64,000 bases of DNA from Myxococcaceae bacterium JPH2. Its GTDB lineage: Bacteria; Myxococcota; Myxococcia; Myxococcales; Myxococcaceae. This document shows positions 24,817 through 33,255 of the stretch, one piece after another (the stretch's first letter is position 1; every line of letters starts with the position of its first letter). Location: contig JAEMGR010000002.1 of NCBI GenBank assembly GCA_016458225.1, forward strand, positions 24,372 through 88,371, written 5' to 3'. The notes below the pieces were generated by a model that saw only the letters and a program-made list of their open reading frames with translations, had not been told where the DNA came from and made no database searches. Both the position numbers and the translations under genes were made by a program.

Positions 24817-25593
24817 ATGTTCAGGCGGCTTACCCATGCGCTTCGAAAGCTGTGGCGACCTCCGGACTCGGCTCCGAGCGCGCCGACTCCGACGACGGCG
24901 AGCACGCCGCAGCTCCGGACGAAAAAGAAGGCGAAGGGCCTCACGCGGCGACAGCGGCGCGCCAGCAAGGCCCCCCCAGAGCAGGCCCCGAGGACCCGCA
25001 CGGCGACCCGGGCCCGCTTCTACGACCTCCATGACGACTTCCAGGTGCCCAGCCGCTGGGAGCTGGGCGATCCGCGCGACGCGAACGACCGCGAGGTGGG
25101 CGACGTGGGGATGTTCACCGCGGGCCGCGCCGTGGTGCCCCCAGGTCCGCTGAGCATCCCCACGGATCCGTTCGCGCGGCCGCTCGACTTCTCCCTCGCG
25201 GGCGCGGGCCTCACACCCGTGCTGCACGCGCGCGTGGCCGAAATCTTCCGAACGCTGGCCCCCGCGGACATCCAGCTCCTGCCCACGCGCGTGGAAGGCC
25301 AGCGCGACACGTACTTCATCCTCGTGGCCACCCGCCTCATCCGCTGCATCGACGAAGCGGCCTGCCAGGAGGCGCGGCGCTACACGGAGGAGGACGGGCT
25401 GCCCGAGAAGGTGGGCCAGTACCGGACCGTGCGCGGGCTGCGCATCGACCCGAGCCAGGTGGGCGACGCGCAGGTGTTCCGCCCGTGGGGCTACCCCGTC
25501 ACGCTCATCGTTTCCGAGCGCCTGAAGCGCGCCCTGGAGAAAGCCGGCGTGAGCGGCCCGCGCTTCACCTGGGTGACGGGCGCGCGGACCTGA
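24817..25593 (+). CDS. Imm11-family immunity-type protein with a basic N-terminal extension
   Basis: The 258-aa product has two parts. Residues 1-65 are basic, Pro- and Thr-rich and low in complexity, with the cluster KKKAKGLTRRQRR. Residues 66-258 match the Imm11 (DUF1629) family that is expanded in myxobacteria: FYDLHDDFQVPSRWELGDP, ALTPVLH-type GLTPVLHARVAEIF, YFILVATRLIRCIDE, GLRIDPSQVGDAQVFRPWGY and LIVSERLKRALEKAGVSG. Such proteins are usually encoded after polymorphic toxins and thought to neutralise them. No toxin gene is next to this one (nearest RHS gene is 18 kb away), so it is an orphan. The basic extension is unusual and might bind nucleic acid or membranes. Confidence 0.75.
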   Translation: MFRRLTHALRKLWRPPDSAPSAPTPTTASTPQLRTKKKAKGLTRRQRRASKAPPEQAPRTRTATRARFYDLHDDFQVPSRWELGDPRDANDREVGDVGMFTAGRAVVPPGPLSIPTDPFARPLDFSLAGAGLTPVLHARVAEIFRTLAPADIQLLPTRVEGQRDTYFILVATRLIRCIDEAACQEARRYTEEDGLPEKVGQYRTVRGLRIDPSQVGDAQVFRPWGYPVTLIVSERLKRALEKAGVSGPRFTWVTGART

Positions 25594-25603
25594 GGTTCTC
25601 GCC

Positions 25604-26463
25604 CTACTCCTTCTCGATGTCGCGGTCCCAGAGCTGCACGCGACCGTGCTCGTCCGCGAGCCGCCGCACCAACTCCTGCGCGATGGCCACCGAGCGGTGC
25701 TTGCCGCCCGTGCACCCCAGCGCCACCGTCAGGTACGACTTGCCTTCCTTCTGGTAGCGCGGGAACAGGAAGCGGCAGAGGTCGACGATCTTCTCCAGGA
25801 ACTGCTGGGTCTCGTCGCGGTCGAGCACGTACGAGGCCACCTTCGCGTTCTTCCCGGTGAGGCCCTTCAGCTCGGCGACGAAGTACGGGTTGGGCAGGAA
25901 GCGCACGTCGAACACGAGGTCCGCCTGGGGCGGCACGCCGTACCGGTAGCCGAACGACATGATGGACAGGCTCGGGCCCGAAGCCGGCTCCGGGCTGAAG
26001 CGCGCCTGCACCATGCGCTTGAGGTCGTGCACGTTCAGCGCGGACGAGTCGATGACCTGATCCGCCAGCTCGCGCAGGTCGCGCAGCGCGTCCCGCTCGG
26101 CCTTGATGCCCTCGGCGACGGTGCCCTCGGGCGCCAGCGGGTGACGGCGGCGCGTCTCGCTGAAGCGCCGCAAGAGGCTGTCGTCGCTCGAGTCCAGGAA
26201 GAGGACATCCACCTGGTGCCCCGCCCGCCGGACGTCCGCCAAAACCCGGGGCGCGTCCTTGAGGAACACGCCCTCGCGCACGTCCACCACCAGCGCCATG
26301 CGCTCGAACTGGCCCGCGCCCGCGAGCTCCGTCAGCTTGGGCAACAACAGCACCGGCAGGTTGTCGATGCAGAAGAAGCCCGCGTCCTCCAGCGCTCGGA
26401 TGGCGGTGGTCTTCCCCGAGCCGGACATGCCGGTGATGACGATGATCTGCTTGCTGGAGGCGG

Positions 26464-26467
<4 letters not shown>
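25604..26467 (-). CDS. rapZ: RapZ/YvcJ-family nucleotide-binding protein
   Basis: The 287-aa product has a Walker A motif near the N-terminus (ITGMSGSGKTTAIRALED), a Walker B-like VVDVREG, and the C-terminal signature ALGCTGGKHRSVAIAQEL of RapZ proteins. In E. coli RapZ binds small RNAs that control glucosamine-6-phosphate synthase; in Bacillus the homologue YvcJ hydrolyses GTP and affects competence. The GTG at 26467 overlaps the hprK stop by 4 nt (GTGA), so the two are translationally coupled. This hprK-rapZ pairing is common in Proteobacteria and Deltaproteobacteria-type groups. It ends 10 bp before the convergent Imm11 gene. Confidence 0.95.
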
Positions 26468-27432
<965 letters not shown>

Positions 27433-27481
27433 CGTCAGGACCTGGATATCACCCGCGAGCCCCTTTGAGGTGCTCCCCACC

Positions 27482-28948
27482 GTGCCAACTGTTCCTCCTA
27501 CACCCGACGACCTCCGCGAGCAGCGCGTGGGGGTCTGGCTCCTGACGGGCGTCCTCACGGTGGGGGCGCTGCTGCGGCTGTACTGGGCCACCCACGACGA
27601 CGGGATGTACTGGCCGGACGAGGTCTACCAGAGCCTCGAGCCCGCCCACCGGCTCGTCTACGGCTACGGGCTGGTGGCCTGGGAGTTCGTCGAGGGGGCC
27701 CGGAACTGGGCCCTCCCCGGGCTGGTGGCGGGGGTGATGGGGCTTGCCCGACTGCTCGGCATCACCGACCCGGCGGGTTATCTGCCCGTGACCAAGAGCG
27801 TCTTCGCGCTGATGGGGGTCGCGTGCGCCTGGGGGAGCTGGCGGCTCGCACGCGCGAGTGGCGCCTCCCCGCTGGCGGCCTCGGGCGGGGCGGCGCTCCT
27901 GGCGCTGTCGGCGGTGCCCCTCTATTTCTCGCCGCGCGCCATGAGCGAGAACGCCTCCGCCCTGCCCGCGGTGGTGGGGCTGGCCCTGGCGCTGGCGCCG
28001 GGTGCGTCGCGGCGGGCCCTGGTGACGGGCGCGTCCCTGTTGGGGCTGGCCGTGCTGCTGCGCCTGCAGAACGGCGTCTTCTGCGTGGGGCTTTTGGGAG
28101 TGCTCGCCGCACGGCGGGAGTGGCGGCGCGCGGGCGAGGCGCTGGGCGTGCTCGTGCTGTGGGCCTTCCTCTTCGGCCTCTTGGACCGGCTCACCTGGGG
28201 GCGGTGGTTCCACTCGGCCATCGTCTACCTGGACTTCAACCTGGTGCAGGGCAGGGCCGCCGACTGGGGCACCGCGCCCTTCGGCTACTACGGGCGGGTG
28301 CTGCTCCGGAGCATGCCGGAGGTCGCCGCGCTCACGGGTGGGCTCGTGCTGCTGGCGCTGCCGCGCGCCCCGGGCTTGAGCTTCATCGCGGGGGCCTTCT
28401 TCGTCCTCCACGCGCTCCAGCCCCACAAGGAGCTGCGCTTCCTCGTCCCCCTCTTCCCCCTGCTGGCGGCGCTCGCGGGCGTGGGCCTGGACAGCCTGTT
28501 CCACCTGGCGCGGGGCCCGCTCGCGCGGGTGGCGACCGTGGGGGTCGTGGTGGTGTTGGCGCTCGTCTCGGGCGCCCGCGCGGGTTCCCTCACCTTCGGC
28601 CGGGTGGGGCAGTACGAGAACTCCCGCTCACGGGCCAGCGCGTGGGACGACATGGGTCCCGTCACCCGCCTCATGGAAGTGGCGGGGCGCCGCGAGGATG
28701 TCTGCGGCCTGAAGGTGGAGGCGGTCCACCTGGCGTGGACGGGCGGCTACAGCGCCTTCCATCGGAGGGTGCCGCTGTACCCTCACTTCGGGCCAGGTCG
28801 CGAGTCCGGCCTGTTCAGCCACGTCATCACCGTCCCCGGCGCGGTGCGGCCCGACGACGTGGTGGCCCGAGACGGTCCGCTGGTGCTCGCGCGGGTGACC
28901 GAGGGCGGGTGCATTCCCGACCCAGGCTACTCGTGGCGACTGCCGTGA
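27482..28948 (+). CDS. GT22 (PIG-B/ALG9-type)-like mannosyltransferase
   Basis: This 488-aa polytopic protein has the plan of eukaryotic ALG9/ALG12/PIG-B mannosyltransferases (GT22, GT-C fold): YWPDEVYQSLEPAHRLVYGYG with the acidic donor-binding site near residue 42, LVAWEFVEGARNWALPG, about nine membrane spans, and the family hallmark PHKELRFLVPLFPLL near residue 320. The C-terminal 130 residues are extracytoplasmic. These enzymes add mannose from a polyprenyl-phosphate donor to an envelope glycan. A GTG at 27482 avoids overlap with hprK; an ATG at 27422 would add 20 residues and overlap hprK by 11 nt. Bacterial acceptors for such enzymes are mostly unknown, so the target here is inferred only as an envelope glycan or lipid. 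Confidence 0.75.
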   Translation: MPTVPPTPDDLREQRVGVWLLTGVLTVGALLRLYWATHDDGMYWPDEVYQSLEPAHRLVYGYGLVAWEFVEGARNWALPGLVAGVMGLARLLGITDPAGYLPVTKSVFALMGVACAWGSWRLARASGASPLAASGGAALLALSAVPLYFSPRAMSENASALPAVVGLALALAPGASRRALVTGASLLGLAVLLRLQNGVFCVGLLGVLAARREWRRAGEALGVLVLWAFLFGLLDRLTWGRWFHSAIVYLDFNLVQGRAADWGTAPFGYYGRVLLRSMPEVAALTGGLVLLALPRAPGLSFIAGAFFVLHALQPHKELRFLVPLFPLLAALAGVGLDSLFHLARGPLARVATVGVVVVLALVSGARAGSLTFGRVGQYENSRSRASAWDDMGPVTRLMEVAGRREDVCGLKVEAVHLAWTGGYSAFHRRVPLYPHFGPGRESGLFSHVITVPGAVRPDDVVARDGPLVLARVTEGGCIPDPGYSWRLP

Positions 28949-29008
28949 GCGGACGGTCCAGCGCGGAGGCGGTTCCCTCGGGCGCCGCGCATTGCTAAGC
29001 CACGCGGC

Positions 29009-29353
29009 ATGTCCGACTGCCTCTTTTGCAAGATTCGCGACGGCCTCATTCCCGCCCGCGTGGTGTACCGCGATGAGGTCTGCCTGGGTTTCGAGGACAT
29101 CAACCCACAGGCGCCCACGCACGTCCTCTTCATCCCGCTGAAGCACATCGCCACGGTGAATGACCTGACGGTGGAGGACCGGGAGGCGGTGGGCCACCTG
29201 TTCATGGCGGCGGCCAAGGTGGCGAAGGAGCGAGGCCACGCGGACAACGGCTACCGCGTGGTGATGAACACCCACCGCGACGCGGGGCAGACCGTCTTCC
29301 ACATCCACCTGCACATGCTCGCGGGCCGTCCGCTCCTCTGGCCGCCGGGCTAG
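29009..29353 (+). CDS. HIT-family hydrolase (HinT-like)
   Basis: The 114-aa protein has the histidine triad VFHIHLHMLAG near the C-terminus and the N-terminal CLFCKI pair that often binds zinc. HinT proteins hydrolyse nucleoside phosphoramidates such as AMP-lysine and occur in nearly all organisms. Length is typical (about 110-120 aa). The ATG at 29009 (MSDCLFCKI) matches the family start. It follows the GT22-like gene by 60 bp and may be co-transcribed. It is a housekeeping enzyme, with no special relation to its neighbours. Confidence 0.95.
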   Translation: MSDCLFCKIRDGLIPARVVYRDEVCLGFEDINPQAPTHVLFIPLKHIATVNDLTVEDREAVGHLFMAAAKVAKERGHADNGYRVVMNTHRDAGQTVFHIHLHMLAGRPLLWPPG

Positions 29354-29421
29354 GTGCCCCGCGAGGCACGGTGCGCGTGGCGCGCGGGTGTTAGCATCCT
29401 CTCGCCACCCGGCATCCGCCC

Positions 29422-30192
29422 ATGCCCTTCAGTACTGAATCGACCCCGAGCAGCCGTCGCGCCTACAGCATCCTGTCTCTCTTGCTGGCGAGCGTCGCGG
29501 GCTCGGTCAACGCGACGGGCTTCGTCGCGCTCGGCATGCACACCTCGCACATGACGGGCAACACCGCCGGCCTGGGCGAGGCGCTGGCCAGCGGGCAGTG
29601 GAGCGCCGCGCGGCTGACGGCGCAGCTGCTGGGCGCGTTCGTCCTGGGCGCCATCTGCGCCTCGGTGTTGCTGGATGCGTCGCGCCACCGCACGCGGGGC
29701 CGGCACTCCGCCGCGCTCGTGCTGGAGACCAGCACGCTGGGAGGCATCGCCGTGTGGCTGGGCTTCCATCCCGGCGCGCACGCGGTGCTGCCCCTGTGGA
29801 GCCTGGCGTTCGCCATGGGGCAGCAGAACGCGCTCGTCACGCGGGTGTCGGGCGCCGTCGTCCGCACCACGCACATGACGGGCATCCTCACGGACATCGG
29901 CATCCAGCTCGTCCAGATGGGCGCGTGGGTGCGGGATGGCGCCCGAGGCCGGGGACCGCGCGGCCTGCTGCACCGCCTGCGCGAGCTGCCCTCCGCCATC
30001 CAGTTCGAGCGCACCCGCCTGCACCTGGGCTTGCTCGCCGCGTTCCTGGCGGGGAGCACGCTGGGGCCGCTGCTCTTCCTGCACTACGGGGCCGCGACGC
30101 TGGCGCTGCCGTGCGCGGTGCTGGGGTTGCTGGTGGTGCTCGACTTCAGCTCCGCCGCCATGCCCCACGCGCACGCGGCGCCCCATCACTAA
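29422..30192 (+). CDS. YoaK/DUF1275-family membrane protein
   Basis: The 256-aa polytopic protein has the DUF1275 signatures: AGSVNATGFVALGMHTSHMTGNT in the first span pair and the echo of it, GQQNALVTRVSGAVVRTTHMTGILTD, in the second half. Six hydrophobic segments are visible, with a His-rich C-terminus (HAHAAPHH). Members are of unknown function and are often seen as permease-like proteins in the inner membrane. It ends 17 bp before the convergent spermidine-synthase-like gene. The ATG at 29422 is supported by the family N-terminus. Confidence 0.88.
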   Translation: MPFSTESTPSSRRAYSILSLLLASVAGSVNATGFVALGMHTSHMTGNTAGLGEALASGQWSAARLTAQLLGAFVLGAICASVLLDASRHRTRGRHSAALVLETSTLGGIAVWLGFHPGAHAVLPLWSLAFAMGQQNALVTRVSGAVVRTTHMTGILTDIGIQLVQMGAWVRDGARGRGPRGLLHRLRELPSAIQFERTRLHLGLLAAFLAGSTLGPLLFLHYGAATLALPCAVLGLLVVLDFSSAAMPHAHAAPHH

Positions 30193-30209
30193 AGGCTCGA
30201 TGCGGGACC

Positions 30210-32393
30210 TCAGGGCACGGCGGGCTCGGCGCGCGCGGGAGGAGACTCGGGCTCTTCCAGGCGCTCCCAGACAGCGGAACGCAGCGCGAGCAGCACGCTG
30301 CTGCGCTCGTCCGTCCACGTGAAGTCCGGAGGCCCGCGCAGCGACAACCGGCGCACGCTCGACAAGGTCCGCGTGAAGGTGGGCCCCCAGGAGAACTCGC
30401 GGTCAGGACTCAGCACCACCCAGGTGCTGCGCAGCGCGTCCGCTCGGGACTCCTGGTAGACGAGCGTGGCGAACAGCCCCGAGGCCCGCGCATGCGCCAG
30501 CGTGACGGGGAGCAGGTCGAGGTACTGGTTGCTGATGTGCAGCGCCAGCACGCCGTGCGGCGCGAGGTGCCGCAGGTAGAGCGCCACCGCCTCCTCCGTG
30601 AGCAGGTGCACGGGGATGGCGTCCGAGCTGAACACGTCCAACGCCAGCACATCGAAGCCGCGAGGCTGGCCGCGCTCCAGCTCGCGCTCCAGGGAGATGC
30701 GCGCGTCGCCCTCCACCACCTCCACGGCGCCGCGTGAGTCCGACAGGTAGCTGAAGAAGCCCTGCTGTCCTCTCGCCAGCGCGATGATGGTGGGGTTGAT
30801 TTCGTAGAAGCAGATGGAGTCCTCGGGCTCCAGGAGCGCCGCGCTCGTCCCCACGCCCAGCCCGAGCACCCCCACGCGCAGGCCCGCGGGGAGCCCCACC
30901 GCCTGACGCAGTCGCCGCTGCTCCGCGATGGCGAGCCCCAGCCCGCTGGCCTCCGTGAAGTAGGACGTGGCCATCTTGCGCTTCGAGGGCTCCACGAACT
31001 GCCAGCCGTGGGTGGTGATGCCGTGGCGCAAGGTGAACTGGTGTTGGGAAGGGACGCTCGGGACCTGCTCCAGCACCTGCACCACGCCGAAGAAGTCGCG
31101 CGCGGAGTAGCGCACGCGGGACTGCTCTCCCGCAGTGATGAGCGCCATGTTGAGCGACACCGTCACCAGCATCGCGCCTCGCAGCACGCGCTGCAGGCGG
31201 GCCAGCAGTGCCTCCTCGCTCGGCCGACGCAGCATGCCGGACAGCGTGATGGCGCAGCAGGCCGCCAGCGCCAGCGGGTACTCCCAGTAGACGCGGAAGA
31301 GGGCCGGCGCCAGCAGGTTCACGAACACGCCCCCGAGGACGCCACCCGTGGACACCCACAAGTAGAAGGCGCCCAGGTGCCGAGGCGCGGGTCGCAGCCG
31401 ATACAGCGCGCCGTGGCACACCATCGCGCCCGCGTAGAGCGCCGCCGCGTAGAACAGCACCTGCCACAGCAACCCGATGTTCGGCCCCTGCTTGTGCGCA
31501 TAGGCCACCAGCGCCACCGAGCCGATGAGCAACAGCGCGGTGCGCGGACGCTCGGCGCTGGACTCACGGGCGAAGGCCAGGATGAACGTGAGCAGGTACA
31601 CCGCGAGCGGCAGCACCCAGAGGAACGGCCCCGCCGCCACGTCCTGCGAGAGCTGGTTCGTCGTGGCCAACAACAACACGGACGCGCAGCCGCTCAGCCC
31701 CAACCACTTCAGCGTGAGGGTCAACGTTGGGCGGCGCTCCTCCTCGGGGGGCGCACCCGTGTCGACTGGAGCCGCGGACTCACCGGCGCGCGCCAAGACG
31801 TCCCTGGCGCACGCGACGCACGCGAACCCGAAGCACAGGAAGCCCGCGCTCCAGGCCCAGGTCTGCGCGCCTCGGGACACCCAGGGCTCGATGAGGAAGG
31901 GATAGCCCAAGAGCGCCAGGAGCGAGCCCGCGTTGGACAGCGCGTAGAGCACATACGGCGAGCGCCCCGGCCGCGCGGACGCGAACCAGGACTGGAGCAG
32001 CGGCCCCGTGGCCCCCAGCACGACGAAGGGCAGCCCCACCATCCAGGTCAGCATGCCCAGCAGGCGCAGCACCGGCGCGTGCTCGTCGAGCGGGCGCCAC
32101 TCCGGGCCGGGCGCCAGCGTGGAGCCCGTGAGGAGCGCGCGCACCGCCAGCGCCGTCATGGCGATCGCCAGCACGCTCAGGTGGAGGCGTACCTGGGCGC
32201 GCGGACGCAAGCGCGAGGAGACGACGTGCGCATAGCCGTAGCCCGCGAGGAGCGCGGTCTGGAAGAACAGCATGCACGTGGTCCACACGCCTGACGTGCC
32301 GCCATACCAAGGCAGCGCATAGCGCCCCACCAGCGGCTGAACGCCGAACAGGAGGAACGCACTCGTGAAGATGGCGACGGCGTAGCGGGCCAT
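30210..32393 (-). CDS. MFS-like membrane domain fused to spermidine-synthase-like methyltransferase fold
   Basis: The 727-aa product has two parts. Residues 1-430 hold about ten membrane spans, beginning VAIFTSAFLLFGVQPLVGRY and including the proline-glycine loop LPFVVLGATGPLLQSWF. Residues 450-710 resemble spermidine synthase and other Rossmann SAM-type enzymes: HGITTHGWQF, VGVLGLGVGTSAALL, VVEGDARISL and FDVLALDVFSSDAIPVHLL. Such fusions are common in myxobacteria and other bacteria and are annotated as spermidine synthases, but the membrane anchoring makes a cytosolic polyamine role doubtful. The ATG at 32393 gives the first membrane segment at once. No polyamine gene lies nearby. Confidence 0.8.
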   Translation of the reverse strand: MARYAVAIFTSAFLLFGVQPLVGRYALPWYGGTSGVWTTCMLFFQTALLAGYGYAHVVSSRLRPRAQVRLHLSVLAIAMTALAVRALLTGSTLAPGPEWRPLDEHAPVLRLLGMLTWMVGLPFVVLGATGPLLQSWFASARPGRSPYVLYALSNAGSLLALLGYPFLIEPWVSRGAQTWAWSAGFLCFGFACVACARDVLARAGESAAPVDTGAPPEEERRPTLTLTLKWLGLSGCASVLLLATTNQLSQDVAAGPFLWVLPLAVYLLTFILAFARESSAERPRTALLLIGSVALVAYAHKQGPNIGLLWQVLFYAAALYAGAMVCHGALYRLRPAPRHLGAFYLWVSTGGVLGGVFVNLLAPALFRVYWEYPLALAACCAITLSGMLRRPSEEALLARLQRVLRGAMLVTVSLNMALITAGEQSRVRYSARDFFGVVQVLEQVPSVPSQHQFTLRHGITTHGWQFVEPSKRKMATSYFTEASGLGLAIAEQRRLRQAVGLPAGLRVGVLGLGVGTSAALLEPEDSICFYEINPTIIALARGQQGFFSYLSDSRGAVEVVEGDARISLERELERGQPRGFDVLALDVFSSDAIPVHLLTEEAVALYLRHLAPHGVLALHISNQYLDLLPVTLAHARASGLFATLVYQESRADALRSTWVVLSPDREFSWGPTFTRTLSSVRRLSLRGPPDFTWTDERSSVLLALRSAVWERLEEPESPPARAEPAVP

Positions 32394-32467
32394 GAGGCCT
32401 CGGCGGGGGGAGTCCTTCGTGTTTCTCGCTTGGGTGGCTTCGGTGTCAACACCCCCACCCCGGGCGG

Positions 32468-33250
32468 TCAGCGCGGCGGCGCGCGTGGAGCGAAGAGGCG
32501 TGCTCCGGAGGGCGCGAGCGCCATCTCCATGGGCAGTCCGTAGAGCGCCTCGAGCGCCTCGCGCTGGAGCACCGCGTCCACCGTCCCCTGGGACAACACG
32601 CGCCCGTCTCGCAGCAACATCACATGGGTCGCGAAGGCAGCAGCCAGGTTGACGTCATGGAGCACCGCGACCGCGCCCAGCCCGGCATCCACGCGCGCGC
32701 GCACCCGAGCGAGCGTGCCCACCTGATGCGCCACGTCGAGGAACGCCGTGGGCTCATCGAGCAGCAGCAGCGCGGGCTCCTGCACCAACCCTCGGGCGAG
32801 CAGCAGCATGCGCCGCTCGCCTCCGGAGAGCGCCTCGCCCGGTCGCTCCGCCAGATACGCCACGCCCAGCTCCTCCAAGGCCGCGCGCGCCAGCGCCTCG
32901 TCGCGCGCCGAGGGAAGTCCCCACAGACCCAGGTGCGGGCTGCGGCCCATCAGCACCAGCTCCAGTCCGCGAAAGCCCTCCACCGACTCGAGCGTCTGGG
33001 GAACCCACGCCACGCGCCGAGCGAGCGCGCGCGGCTCCCATTCCGCGCGCGGCTTTCCAAGCAGCAGCGTCTCGCCTCGCACCCAAGGCATCACGCCGAG
33101 CGCCGAGCGCAGCAGCGTGCTCTTGCCCGTGCCGTTGGGGCCGAGCACCGCCCACAGCTCACCCGCGCGCACCGCGCAGTCCACGCCGTGCAGCACGGGC
33201 CGAGCCCCGTACCCCGCGACGACGCCCTGCATGGACAGCAGTGTCTCCAC
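32468..33250 (-). CDS. ABC-transporter ATPase of the FecE/BtuD type
   Basis: The 260-aa ATPase has Walker A GPNGTGKS, the Q-loop VPQT, signature LSGGER, Walker B LLLLDEPT and the switch His in AVLHDVN. The set and order match the ATPase of iron-siderophore and vitamin B12 importers (FecE/BtuD). The GTG at 33250 was chosen because it starts just before the family N-terminal SMQGVVAGYGARPVL; upstream in frame it would overlap the kinase gene. It starts only 5 bp after the stop of the Ser/Thr kinase gene, so the two are probably co-transcribed. The only permease of the right type in the window is the btuC-like gene at 41668-42732, 8.4 kb away, so assignment to B12 is an inference. Confidence 0.88.
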   Translation of the reverse strand: METLLSMQGVVAGYGARPVLHGVDCAVRAGELWAVLGPNGTGKSTLLRSALGVMPWVRGETLLLGKPRAEWEPRALARRVAWVPQTLESVEGFRGLELVLMGRSPHLGLWGLPSARDEALARAALEELGVAYLAERPGEALSGGERRMLLLARGLVQEPALLLLDEPTAFLDVAHQVGTLARVRARVDAGLGAVAVLHDVNLAAAFATHVMLLRDGRVLSQGTVDAVLQREALEALYGLPMEMALAPSGARLFAPRAPPR

Positions 33251-33255
33251 GGCGC

